Assembly (NCBI RefSeq): GCF_001411495.1
Contig: NZ_CP012981.1
Span: forward strand, 868,001-932,000
Length of the DNA: 64,000 nt
Direction of reading: 5' to 3'
DNA from: Burkholderia cepacia ATCC 25416
Lineage (GTDB): Bacteria; Pseudomonadota; Gammaproteobacteria; Burkholderiales; Burkholderiaceae
Numbering within the stretch: position 1 is the first letter of the stretch; every line of letters starts with the position of its first letter. A program made the translations under genes and the position numbers. The notes under the pieces were generated by a model. The model was not told where the DNA came from. It saw nothing but the letters and a program-made list of their open reading frames with translations, and searched no databases. Below are positions 20,589 to 28,463 of the stretch, piece after piece.

Positions 20589-21694
20589 CACCGTCCCTCC
20601 GAACTCAACCTGGCCACGCCCGCCACACCGGCCTCTTCACTCGTCCTGCGCAGATACGAATCCGCATAAGCAGCCGAGCGCGCGGCCAGCAACGGATCCC
20701 CCGACACCTGAATCCCCTGCGGCAGCACCGTCGGGTCGTAATTCACATCCCGGCACGGCCCGCTGTCCTGCGCCTCCACGCGGTCGAGCACGAGCGTGCC
20801 CGCGTCGATCGTCGTGCGCTGCGCGGGCCAGACCTTCGTGGCGTCGTCCACCGGATCGCCGGGCTCCGCCAACGTGACCAGCAGCTTCCATTTCTGCGCA
20901 CCCGCCGCGATGCGCTGCGTCACGTCCTGCTGCAACACGTTCGGGTCCGCCGCCGTCGCGACGTCGCCGGCGCCGGCCGTCTGCTCCGGCACGACGCGCC
21001 ACCGCACCGCCTGGCGCTTGCCGGCCGCGTCGACGAAGTAAAACGCGTTCAATCCGTAATAGCTTTCGGTGACGTAGCTCGCGCTCGGCTTCGCACCCTT
21101 CACCCATTGCAGGAACGCGCCCGCCTCCGGGTGCACGCCGAAAAACGCCTTTACCTTCGCCGGGTCGGGCTTGCCCGTCTTCGGATCGGGCCGGGTCGCC
21201 ATCAATTGCGCGTAGAACGCCTGCGGCGTCGCCACCGGAAACACGGGCATCGCGTTCATCCCGGTTCGCCATTGCTCGCCATCGGGCGCGGTGAGCTTCA
21301 GCGCGAGGCTGCGGATCGGCACGCTGCTGTCGGGCGCGTACGGGTTCCCGCCCGGCAACGCGAAGCGCCCGACCACCGGCGTGCGCACCGCCTTGAAGAA
21401 CGGCGCAACCGAATACGCGCTCGCGGCGCCGTTGCCTTCGAAGTAACCGGTCACGCACACGCCCTTCGCGTGATTGCGCCGGAAGCCCGGGTGAATGCCG
21501 CCGCCGGCCGTCTGCAATGCGTCGACGATCCGGTGCGGGGTCAGACGCGCCGGCGCGAGCCATCCGCCGACATACCCGAACGCCACGGCCACGCCGGCCA
21601 CCGCACCGCCGATCGCGGCCCAGCGCCACCACCCGCGCCCGGGCTCGCGCTGCGGCGAAGAAGAGGAAGAGGAAGAGGAAGAAGATCGCTCCAT
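20588..21694 (-). CDS. Catalase-related peroxidase (SrpA-like), membrane-anchored or exported
   Basis: A 368-aa protein. ATG 21694 is chosen because GGGAG lies seven bases upstream; a second ATG 18 bases earlier is in frame. After MERS comes a run of about ten serines, then a hydrophobic segment (WWRWAAIGGAVAGVAVAFGYV), a signal-anchor. The body has catalase-family elements: GIHPGFRRNHAKGVCVTG near the distal haem side, and NAFYFVDAAGKRQAVRWR. It matches the short catalase-like peroxidases that occur with cytochrome b561. The proximal haem tyrosine was not located with certainty. It is divergent from an ECF sigma operon that probably controls it. Confidence 0.8.
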   Translation of the reverse strand: MERSSSSSSSSSSPQREPGRGWWRWAAIGGAVAGVAVAFGYVGGWLAPARLTPHRIVDALQTAGGGIHPGFRRNHAKGVCVTGYFEGNGAASAYSVAPFFKAVRTPVVGRFALPGGNPYAPDSSVPIRSLALKLTAPDGEQWRTGMNAMPVFPVATPQAFYAQLMATRPDPKTGKPDPAKVKAFFGVHPEAGAFLQWVKGAKPSASYVTESYYGLNAFYFVDAAGKRQAVRWRVVPEQTAGAGDVATAADPNVLQQDVTQRIAAGAQKWKLLVTLAEPGDPVDDATKVWPAQRTTIDAGTLVLDRVEAQDSGPCRDVNYDPTVLPQGIQVSGDPLLAARSAAYADSYLRRTSEEAGVAGVARLSSEGR

Positions 21695-21787
21695 GAATGT
21701 GCTCCCGACCATCAGGTCATTGTCGAACCCGCGTAGGACGCCACCCGCGCCGCTTTATTCCACGAAAATTTTTTTTCCTATGCTGGT

Positions 21788-21815
21788 GGAATACGCGGCG
21801 CCCACCGGCGTCCTA
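21788..21815 (+). promoter_or_regulatory. Possible ECF-type autoregulated promoter
   Basis: GGAATA (21788-21793) and GTCCTA (21810-21815) are separated by 16 bases, resembling the GGAA...GTC pattern of ECF sigma promoters. It lies 37 bases upstream of the ECF sigma gene start. Confidence 0.35.
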
Positions 21816-21851
21816 CGCTGCATCCCGACCCATTCGGCAACCGGCCCGGCC

Positions 21852-22373
21852 ATGCCCTCTACCGCCCTCGACGACGACGTACTGCGCGAACTCATCCCCA
21901 GGCTGCGACGCTTCGCGCTCTGGCTCGCGCGCGACGTCCACGCCGCCGACGATCTCGTCCAGTCGACGCTCGAGCGCGCACTGTCGCGCTGGACGAGCCG
22001 TCGCGACGACGCGTCGCTGCGCAGCTGGCTCTTCACGATCCTGTACCGGCAGTTTCTCGACGGCAAACGCAGCGCGAAGCGCTACGCGTGGCTGCTCGGG
22101 CGCATCCGCGACGACGACGAAGCGCACTGGCCGTCCGCCGAACGCGAATTCGCGGCGCGCGCGACGCTCGAAGCGTTCGGCCGGCTCTCCGACGAACAGC
22201 GCAGCCTGCTGCTGCTCGTCGCGGTCGAGGGCTTCACCTATCAGGAGGTCGCCGACCTGCTCGAGGTGCCGATCGGCACCGTGATGTCGCGGCTCTCCCG
22301 CGCGCGCCAGGCGCTGCGCCAGCTCAGCGACGGCGAGCTTCCTGCTCCTTCTTTGCGACTGATGAAGAAATGA
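21852..22373 (+). CDS. ECF-family RNA polymerase sigma factor
   Basis: A 173-aa protein with sigma region 2 (LIPRLRRFALWLARDVHAADD, then LVQSTLERALSRW) and region 4 (LSDEQRSLLLLVAVEGFTYQEVADLLEVPIGTVMSRLSRARQAL), the usual ECF size. ATG 21852 (MPSTALDDD) is chosen as the first start that fits the family; longer frames extend upstream without support. Its stop overlaps the start of the anti-sigma gene (ATGA). With the divergent catalase/cytochrome genes, it probably responds to oxidative or redox stress; this is inferred from context. Confidence 0.9.
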   Translation: MPSTALDDDVLRELIPRLRRFALWLARDVHAADDLVQSTLERALSRWTSRRDDASLRSWLFTILYRQFLDGKRSAKRYAWLLGRIRDDDEAHWPSAEREFAARATLEAFGRLSDEQRSLLLLVAVEGFTYQEVADLLEVPIGTVMSRLSRARQALRQLSDGELPAPSLRLMKK

Positions 22374-23128
22374 ACACGCCTCCGAACGAACACGACCTCC
22401 AGTCCTACGTCGACGGCCAGCTCGACGACGATGCGCGCGCTGCGGTCGAACGCTATCTCGCGCTGCATCCGGCGCGCGCGGAACAGGTGAAGCAATGGCA
22501 GCAGGATGCGCAGCGGTTGCGGGCCGCGCTGGAAAGCGTGCGGATGCCGGCGGATAACCTTGCGCTGGATCCTGCCGCCATTCGCGGCAGGCAGGCGGAG
22601 CGCACACGGATGCGGTTCGCGATCGCGGCTTCGTTCGTGTTCTGCGTCGGGCTGGGGACATTCGGCGGATGGCAGGCGCGTGGATGGAACGCGGCGCCGC
22701 CCATCGCTCCGATGAGCGATGCAGTCGAGGCTTACCGGATGATGGTGGTCGATCAGACGGCCAAGGTGGATTACCGGCCGACCGGTGCGGGCGATTTGCA
22801 GGGGTGGCTCACCCGGCGCGTCGGGGCATCGGCGCGGCTGCCGGATTTGAGCGCGGCGGGGTTCAGGCCGGTCGGTGGGCGGTTGTTCACGACGGACAGC
22901 GGGGCCACAGCTGCGATGGTGCTCTATGAAGACGAGGCCGGGCGGACGCTCAGCTTCTATCTCCGGCCGGCAGAATCGAAACATCGCCTGCTGCCGGCCG
23001 GGCAACGTGTGGATGGCGCGTTGCTCGCACGGTACGGGTCGGTGAACGGGCTCAACTATGCGGTGGTCGGGCCGGCCGGGAGCCTCGCGGAGAAAGCGGT
23101 CGTGCAGGCGCTCGATCGGCAGACTTGA
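22370..23128 (+). CDS. Transmembrane anti-sigma factor
   Basis: A 252-aa protein overlapping the sigma gene by 4 bp. The N-terminal cytoplasmic helical domain (DLQSYVDGQLDDDARAAVERYL, residues about 9-30) is typical of sigma-binding anti-sigma domains but lacks the HxxxCxxC zinc motif. One transmembrane helix follows (FAIAASFVFCVGLGTFGGW, about 87-105). The C-terminal periplasmic domain resembles other anti-sigma sensors (VDYRPTGAGDLQGWL...). It is expected to hold the sigma factor at the membrane until a signal releases it. Confidence 0.82.
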   Translation: MNTPPNEHDLQSYVDGQLDDDARAAVERYLALHPARAEQVKQWQQDAQRLRAALESVRMPADNLALDPAAIRGRQAERTRMRFAIAASFVFCVGLGTFGGWQARGWNAAPPIAPMSDAVEAYRMMVVDQTAKVDYRPTGAGDLQGWLTRRVGASARLPDLSAAGFRPVGGRLFTTDSGATAAMVLYEDEAGRTLSFYLRPAESKHRLLPAGQRVDGALLARYGSVNGLNYAVVGPAGSLAEKAVVQALDRQT

Positions 23129-23377
23129 AGTAGCAGGATGCGCGCCCGGTCGGCGGTTGGGGGTGGCCGCCAGTGCCTTTTGTGGCGCGGCCCGGCGGGC
23201 TTGAACGGGCGCACGCTCACCACTCGCTTGCACAGTGTTTCGACTGACTTTCCTTGGCTGTTATGCACATCGAAGCCGCTCCGGTGCCCTCACCTTTGGG
23301 AATCACAGGGTTTCGAGTCGCTGCGGAACAGGATGTCCACATCGATCACGGGTAAGCGATCCGGCTTCCAAGGATGG
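23129..23377. repeat. Degenerate repeat units A and B
   Basis: No gene is convincing here. Unit A spans 23216-23272 and unit B 23289-23344. Both begin CTCACC, contain CACAG followed by TTTCGA, and end in a DnaA-box-like 9-mer (TTATGCACA at 23261-23269; ATGTCCACA at 23333-23341) then TCG. Four more units follow beyond the next gene. Confidence 0.6.
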
Positions 23378-23938
23378 CTACGATCCTGTCCGTCCAGGTA
23401 GAGTCGCCACCGAGACCTGGCTGCCGGCAAGCATCTTGTTCGCTCGACGCACGAACACCCAGTGCCAAACCCAGAGGAAAACTGCTACGCCACCGGCGAT
23501 GGAGCCAAGGGTATCGGGTATCAACGAAACAACCTGCGCAAGACACCACCCGATGCCACTGATCCGGCCGAACGAGCGCAGACCCGACAGCGCCGGATTG
23601 ATACGGGACTCCGCTTCCAGGGACTTCGCAACGTTGGAAATAATGAAGAAATCCTCGATGAAGTTGTACGGCAAGAGGAACATGAGCCAGACGCTGTTGG
23701 GTTCGGCCGCACGCGATCCTTGGTTGACCGATTTCAGGGTAGTCCTCAGGTCGCTCGCGTAGGCATAGACCAGAGCCAGGAAAACCATGATGACGACGAT
23801 GCCGCCGATTGTCCCAAGCCTCTCCATTTCGCCGAGAACGCCACCGTCTTCTGAAGGATAGACAAGGGGATAGGCGAGCCCAAAGGCAATGGGGAGGCTC
23901 AGCATGGCTTTGAGAATGATCCGCGCAGTTGCGCTCAT
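23378..23938 (-). CDS. Hypothetical multi-pass membrane protein
   Basis: A 186-aa product if started at ATG 23938 (MSATARIILKAML); the frame extends 126 bases upstream but that part is arginine-rich and unlike a protein start. Four hydrophobic segments are seen: about 8-26, 41-62, 86-105 and 135-165. The loop FLLPYNFIEDFFIISNVAKSLEAES and the layout resemble DUF4328-like membrane proteins, but I am not sure. It sits inside the repeat zone, between units B and C, transcribed against the direction in which the repeats read. Confidence 0.65.
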   Translation of the reverse strand: MSATARIILKAMLSLPIAFGLAYPLVYPSEDGGVLGEMERLGTIGGIVVIMVFLALVYAYASDLRTTLKSVNQGSRAAEPNSVWLMFLLPYNFIEDFFIISNVAKSLEAESRINPALSGLRSFGRISGIGWCLAQVVSLIPDTLGSIAGGVAVFLWVWHWVFVRRANKMLAGSQVSVATLPGRTGS

Positions 23939-24689
23939 GTGTATCCGATGGATAGGTGCGTTGTCACCGGCAGCATAGCGAACGATCATCCTCGCCGTGC
24001 GACTTTGTCCTGGTATATGCCGCCTTCTCTCGCGACGCCAGTCGAGTCGGTGTCTGAACCGCACCGGGAATCGTGGAGGCCGGTCAACTTGATCGTGGTG
24101 AAGCTACATGCTGATATCGTTCGGTTCGCTCACCTTGGGTCTGCACAGCGTTTCGAGTTGCGTGGAAGCGTGATATCCACAACCCGGGAGGTGACGCAAA
24201 CATCCTCACCACATTCGCGTACCCTCACCCGTTGAATGCACAGGATTTCGAGTGTCTTGGCTGCTCGATATCCACATGGCACTCGATCACGGCGAATCGC
24301 GCGAACATTCTTCCCATCACCTGCTCCATTCCGGAAAATCCCTGCCCAACAAGGCATTCGGGCTGATTCGCATGGTCGAGTGCATGGCGCTCACCTGTCC
24401 GAAGCACAGCGATTCGACTGGTTGGGCGTACAGGTTGTCCACATGCGGCACGTCGGCAAGCGCACGAACGTGATGCATTTTCCCCCGCGCTCGCATCGTG
24501 GAGCCGGCATTTCTGCACTCAGTCGCGGGCTCACGTATCCGGATCGGCTCGTCACGGTCAGAATTCGCCGGGATCCGCCCCCCGCTTGCGATCCGAGCGC
24601 ATGCTCACCTGTTGCTCGCACAGCATTTCACGTCATTTGCGCCGCGGTTACCCACATACGAAGGCTGACCACCTTCACCGCCGCCCAGG
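23939..24689. repeat. Degenerate repeat units C to F
   Basis: No convincing gene in 750 bases. Four repeat units lie here in the same orientation as A and B: C 24129-24182, D 24224-24278, E 24390-24446, F 24604-24660. The consensus is CTCACC, about 8 bases, GCACAG, TTTCGAGT, about 17 bases, then TATCCACAT. The terminal 9-mers are ATATCCACA (24173), ATATCCACA (24268), TTGTCCACA (24435) and TTACCCACA (24648), each one mismatch from TTATCCACA. Confidence 0.65.
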
Positions 24690-25007
24690 TCACTTGGTCA
24701 GATGAACCTTGAGAATCTCGCCGGTTTCCGGGGAGATGACGTATCCCATCGACGTTCCAAGCGGACTCGCATTGCCGAGCCCGCGCATGCCGGGAGGCAT
24801 CTTCGCCAGAAACGTCACGCCGATGACGCGGTCGCCCGGTTTCGGATCGACCCTCGCGGCACTTTCGTCCGTGATCCAGATCTCGAAGTTGTGCAAATCC
24901 TGCCCGGTCTTCGCGAAGTCGTCATAGGCGGCTTTCAGGCCGAGCAGCATCGCGGTATTGAGCCGGACGGAACATCGATCGACCTCGCCGAAATTCAGCT
25001 TGCTCAT
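24690..25007 (-). CDS. Hypothetical 105-aa protein, last gene of orphan immunity-like cluster
   Basis: The start MSKLNFGEVDRCS has a GGAGAA box. The C-terminal half reads like a small beta domain (GDRVIGVTFLAKMPPG, YVISPETGEILKVHLTK). Two cysteines at most; no signal peptide. It begins 15 bp after the preceding gene, so it belongs to the same transcript. No family recognised. Its context among immunity-like genes suggests a toxin-neutralising role, which is inference. Confidence 0.55.
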   Translation of the reverse strand: MSKLNFGEVDRCSVRLNTAMLLGLKAAYDDFAKTGQDLHNFEIWITDESAARVDPKPGDRVIGVTFLAKMPPGMRGLGNASPLGTSMGYVISPETGEILKVHLTK

Positions 25008-25022
25008 GGCGTTCTCCGGATA

Positions 25023-25940
25023 TCACGGGTTCGGGTTCGTCTGCGGCGCTTGCCGCGGCTCGAGGAAATACTGCGATTCGTCGGAAATGACGCCGTTCAC
25101 GTAACGCCGGTCTTCCCATAACAATCGCCAGCACGTCGGGATGAACAATCCCGGCAAATCGTCCGTCAGGTGCGGCGCACGCGTGCCCCGAGTGAAGTAA
25201 TTGAAGCAACCTCCATTACGCAAGCCGGGCATGACGATCGGCACGAGGCCCGGCCGCCTCGACCACTTGACGACGACAGGCTCCCAGATGCCGTCGCAAG
25301 GCACTTTCCGGCCGGTCCAGATGATCGGGCCCACAGCTTCTGGAACCGCAGGCAGCTCCTCCGGAAACACCGGATACGAAAGCGTGTGGAAGTTGCGCTC
25401 ATGGGCATCCGGGGACAACAGCTGTCTTGCCGAGCGCAGACGTGCGAGGTTGCCGATTCGATCGTCCGAATCGAACGGCGCAGACTCCATCTGGTATTCC
25501 GATGCGTGCAGCAGCCGGGCCAGCGCGTCGATCTTCGGCGGGTATGGGGCAACCTGCCCACCGCGATCCCAGTAATCGGGATTCGGGTAGAAATACGCGT
25601 CCAGAAGGTGGTATTGCCGGTACACGTGCTTGAACGGCCCACCGCTCCGCCAGCCAATCCGGTTCCCTCCGGCCAGCTCGGTCAGCCCTCGATCGTAAGC
25701 CGCGAGAATGTCGGCGATGATCGGAAAGTGGGTGCGCTGGATGGCCTCCGGATCACCATCGGGCCACGTGTTCACTGCATGCTCGTACGCGTTCGCGAAG
25801 CGCTCGAATGCCTCGCGCTTGCGCGTCCAGAGCGACAGGCTCGTCAGGCGTTGCAGCAGCCAGAAAATCTTGCGCCGGGTAGCGTCGTCCGTCATGTCGT
25901 CCTGCTCGATCGCAAACGGCGCCGGTTGCCTGCCCGTCAT
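25023..25940 (-). CDS. Probable immunity protein (Imm71/Imm72-like)
   Basis: A 305-aa protein. ATG 25940 (MTGRQPAPF) has AGGAGA four bases upstream; an in-frame start 36 bases earlier is less likely. The N-terminal helical part (RRKIFWLLQRLTSLSLWTRK, FANAYEHAVNTWPDGDPEAIQ, then DILAAYDRGLTELAGGN) resembles the immunity-71/72 proteins I recall from Burkholderia and Ralstonia polymorphic-toxin loci. The C-terminal half carries W-rich segments (CDGIWEPVVVKW, FIPTCWRLLWEDRRYVNG). It follows a Cys-rich gene by 16 bp. Family naming is from memory of the pattern. Confidence 0.5.
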   Translation of the reverse strand: MTGRQPAPFAIEQDDMTDDATRRKIFWLLQRLTSLSLWTRKREAFERFANAYEHAVNTWPDGDPEAIQRTHFPIIADILAAYDRGLTELAGGNRIGWRSGGPFKHVYRQYHLLDAYFYPNPDYWDRGGQVAPYPPKIDALARLLHASEYQMESAPFDSDDRIGNLARLRSARQLLSPDAHERNFHTLSYPVFPEELPAVPEAVGPIIWTGRKVPCDGIWEPVVVKWSRRPGLVPIVMPGLRNGGCFNYFTRGTRAPHLTDDLPGLFIPTCWRLLWEDRRYVNGVISDESQYFLEPRQAPQTNPNP

Positions 25941-25956
25941 GCCCTCTCCTTTGCGT

Positions 25957-26673
25957 TCACGCCGGCGCAGCGTCATCGCCCAGGCCGCTGCGTTTCAACA
26001 CCTCCCGCAGGCACACCGGACACACATACTCACCGGCGTCCCGCAGCCGCACGAACATGGCCGGGTCGTCGATCCGGAACGTCGAATCGACGATGTCGAT
26101 ATCCGGCCCGAGCACCTTGCGCAAAAAGGCTTCGTCGAACCAATACTTGGGCTCGTGCTTCACACGGGCATCGATCACCCGCACGACGTGACAATCACGG
26201 ATTACATCGATCGTGAGAATCGCCGTTTCGATATCCGGCGACGACCGCGTCGGCCGGATCAGCCCGTGAAGTTCGCATCGCGCGAAATCGCTCGGCCACT
26301 TTGCATTCGCCGCGACGACGGACGTATCGAACGCCTGCTCTTTCGTCGTCGGTTGATGGGGCACCTCGCCGGAACGCACGAGCAGTTCGTCCAGACACGC
26401 CAGACAGACATAGGCGCGCAAGCGCTCCAATGCCGCGATCTTCGGAAATGCCTCCACGTGCGCGACCTGGTCGACGAAGATCGCATCGACCTCGTGCTCG
26501 TCGAGCTCGGCGCGCAACATCCACATCTCCCGGCTGTATCTCGGCCGGTCGAGCGAGACCTTCACGAGTTCACCGGGCACACACTGCCCGCGCAACCTGA
26601 TGCGTGCGTCCACACCCTTCGATGTTGTCGCCGTGGAAGCGCGTCCGTGTCGATGGCAAACGATCGGTCCCAT
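25957..26673 (-). CDS. Hypothetical Cys-rich protein in orphan immunity-like cluster
   Basis: A 238-aa protein starting MGPIVCHRHG. Two separated CxxC pairs are visible, VCLACLDELL in the middle and VCPVCLREVL near the end, each followed by a similar L-x-R-S-G helix. With the N-terminal C-H-x-H this suggests an internal duplication with metal sites. The ATG overlaps the stop of the upstream small gene by one base (TAATG). Function unknown; an immunity role is suggested only by the neighbouring Imm53-like gene. Confidence 0.6.
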   Translation of the reverse strand: MGPIVCHRHGRASTATTSKGVDARIRLRGQCVPGELVKVSLDRPRYSREMWMLRAELDEHEVDAIFVDQVAHVEAFPKIAALERLRAYVCLACLDELLVRSGEVPHQPTTKEQAFDTSVVAANAKWPSDFARCELHGLIRPTRSSPDIETAILTIDVIRDCHVVRVIDARVKHEPKYWFDEAFLRKVLGPDIDIVDSTFRIDDPAMFVRLRDAGEYVCPVCLREVLKRSGLGDDAAPA

Positions 26674-26891
26674 TACTCACTCCAGTTGCGAGCGCCGCTT
26701 GCGTCGCCCTGCTCTTTCTTCGGTTTCGTCGCGCCGTGGAAGACATCGAGCGATCGCACATTCCCGCGACCGGATTGCCGAGCGAAGCCCAATCGTGCCA
26801 GCCCATCGGCGACGGCGACCACCTCGGTCACGACAACCGCAACACGGCCGGCAATCTCCGTCACCAGCATTTCGTCGACAGGTGCCTTCAT
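26673..26891 (-). CDS. Hypothetical 72-aa protein coupled to Imm53-like gene
   Basis: The start ATG at 26891 overlaps the stop of the Imm53-like gene (ATGA), and its own stop overlaps the next start (TAATG), so translation coupling supports it as real. It has a valine-rich N-terminal part (MLVTEIAGRVAVVVTEVV) and a basic middle. No family recognised. It could also be the remnant of a longer gene. Confidence 0.45.
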   Translation of the reverse strand: MKAPVDEMLVTEIAGRVAVVVTEVVAVADGLARLGFARQSGRGNVRSLDVFHGATKPKKEQGDASGARNWSE

Positions 26892-27199
26892 CGATCGCTT
26901 TGTCCTTCGTCGTTCGTCGCGCGCCAGTCGATCCACTCGACCGCGAGCGCGAGGAGCTCCGGCAAATTGCCCGGTCCGCCGTAGCCGGCGAATTCAGCGC
27001 TGGTCGCACGCACGGATATCCAGTCCGACTCGTTGCGCTCGATCGACAGATCGATCACCTTGCCAGACGTCGCGCCGTCGAGCTTCACCTTCCACCCCGG
27101 ATTGTCCAGCGTGACGACCTCGATGCCGTGCGCGTGTTCCCAGACGCCATCGCAACGCGATTCGTACCAGCGCTGCAGCGCAGTCAAAGAATCGATCAT
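26888..27199 (-). CDS. Imm53-family immunity protein
   Basis: A 103-aa protein with the family pattern clearly visible: LTALQRWYESRCDGVWEH at the start, VVTLDNPGWKVKLDG, then ERNESDWISVRAT and FAGYGGPGNLPELLALAVEW. These match the conserved W..QCDG.WEH, TLDNPGW, DW and GGPGNL elements of immunity protein 53. Such proteins neutralise effectors from contact-dependent or type VI secretion systems. No cognate toxin gene lies next to it, and it heads a run of tightly packed small genes. Confidence 0.75.
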   Translation of the reverse strand: MIDSLTALQRWYESRCDGVWEHAHGIEVVTLDNPGWKVKLDGATSGKVIDLSIERNESDWISVRATSAEFAGYGGPGNLPELLALAVEWIDWRATNDEGQSDR

Positions 27200-27232
27200 G
27201 TGCCTGTGCCTCCCGTCATCCGGTTCACACCG

Positions 27233-27478
27233 TTACGAGCCATCTGACGATGTCTTCGATGTCTTGGCGAGACAGCTTTCCGACGCGATCGACAAATACC
27301 CCGTAGCCGAATCGAACTTCACGTTGAATCGCTCACCTTTGTAGCGGCAGCACAGGACATCGGCTTCCGGGATCGACACGCGTTGCTCGAACACGATGTC
27401 GCACGGATGTTGCTGCATTCGATGCACGACTGTGTCGATATCGAGCGTGTCGAGCCTAGGCAACGAAGAGTCGGTCAT
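27233..27478 (-). CDS. Hypothetical 81-aa protein, first gene of immunity-like cluster
   Basis: Starts MTDSSLPRLDTLDID; contains a cysteine-rich core (VLCCRYKGERFNVKFDSATGY). Small and soluble, probably mostly beta. It is 33 bp upstream of the Imm53-like gene on the same strand. No family recognised. Confidence 0.5.
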   Translation of the reverse strand: MTDSSLPRLDTLDIDTVVHRMQQHPCDIVFEQRVSIPEADVLCCRYKGERFNVKFDSATGYLSIASESCLAKTSKTSSDGS

Positions 27479-28024
27479 GTGTCGTGAGCCTGTTCGACGG
27501 GCCTTTGCATCCTGGATGCCGGCGATTCTACAGACATAAGGGTCCGCCTATCACCCACGCGCTTCACAGCTTCCCGATTCGTTCTTCTGTTCGCCGCACG
27601 CAGTGCATATCGCGGGCGGATCACAGTCGACGGACTGTGCTTATCCAAAGGTGTTAACAGGGTTCGTATATATACGTAGTGATAGTTAACAAGCGCTGTG
27701 CCTCACAGTGGATAACCTCCGTAACGCACTGAATTTTCAGCACGAAGCGGGATGCATAACCATGGGTGTCGTACGTGAACAGCTCCGCGCAGCACAGAAC
27801 AACTTTTCGTCGATTCACAGGCTCGCCGACATATCCTCAATCGTTCCACTGTGAATCCAGAGGCTTGCCGGACGGTTATCCAGAGGGCAATGTGGATAAC
27901 ATCACCGCGCATCGACGCGTTTTGCTGTGATGCGAAACGGTGAAGGCGACGTGCCCGGCATCGCCAGGCGCCATCGATCGTTTGCCCCCGCACGCGCCGA
28001 TTCAAAAAATTTTCACGAAAGGGC
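27479..28024. promoter_or_regulatory. Intergenic region with DnaA-box-like cluster and palindrome
   Basis: No gene in about 550 bases. Four DnaA-box-like 9-mers occur: TTATCCAAA (27641-27649), AGTGGATAA (27707-27715, reverse), TTATCCAGA (27876-27884) and a perfect reverse box TGTGGATAA (27891-27899). Between the first two are two GTTAAC sites flanking an AT-rich stretch that contains the perfect palindrome CGTATATATACG near 27665-27676. The region probably also carries the promoter of the immunity-like cluster. Confidence 0.45.
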
Positions 28025-28053
28025 TTGTGCTCCTCAAAAACCCTCTCTATAAT
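28025..28053 (+). promoter_or_regulatory. Promoter of tRNA-Val
   Basis: -35 TTGTGC (28025-28030) and a consensus -10 TATAAT (28048-28053), 17 bases apart, 13 bases upstream of the tRNA. Confidence 0.8.
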
Positions 28054-28065
28054 TTGCGGCTTCTT

Positions 28066-28142
28066 AGGCTCGTAGCTCAGTTGGTTAGAGCACCACCTTG
28101 ACATGGTGGGGGTCGTTGGTTCGAATCCAATCGAGCCTACCA
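28066..28142 (+). tRNA. tRNA-Val (anticodon GAC)
   Basis: Full cloverleaf of 77 bases with encoded CCA. The acceptor stem AGGCTCG pairs with CGAGCCT. The D-arm is AGCTCAGTTGGTTAGAGC. The anticodon stem CCACC/GGTGG encloses TTGACAT, giving anticodon GAC (valine). The T-arm GTTGGTTCGAATCCAAT is present. Confidence 0.95.
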
Positions 28143-28208
28143 ACGAACAAAATGAAGGGGTCCGGCAGCGCAAATTGCCTACAGGCAACGCGGCTCGCCA
28201 AACATACA

Positions 28209-28243
28209 AACGCCACGCGGCAACCTCGCGTGGCGTTTTTCTT
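28209..28243 (+). terminator. Rho-independent terminator after tRNA-Val
   Basis: Stem AACGCCACGCG / CGCGTGGCGTT with a seven-base loop, followed by TTTCTTTTT. The rest of 28143-28463 shows no gene. Confidence 0.85.
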
Positions 28244-28463
28244 TTTCCGGCCGGAACAACGCGAAACGACGCATATCGCCCCGATGCGTTGCGCGATCCA
28301 CGGCATCGCATCTCCACCGACATCCTGGCCCGTGACGTTACGACCTGCGCTGCACGGCGGGTAGAATCGTGTACGACCGAAGCGGCTGCGCCGTTCGATT
28401 TTCACCGCACCCGACCACATCAAAACAACAACGCGCGACCCGCGCGACTGAGAGCACCCGACC

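Noticed and set aside
19887..20669. Pro/His/Arg-rich plus-strand frame of 260 codons
   Set aside because: Antisense to cytochrome b561 and its downstream region; composition is typical of a shadow frame.
23216..24660. Repeat zone as a CRISPR array
   Set aside because: Units are irregularly spaced (about 55 to 780 bases), degenerate, and there are no cas genes.
27600..27905. Call of a chromosomal replication origin
   Set aside because: No dnaA/dnaN/gyrB or plasmid rep gene nearby; kept only as a DnaA-box-like cluster.
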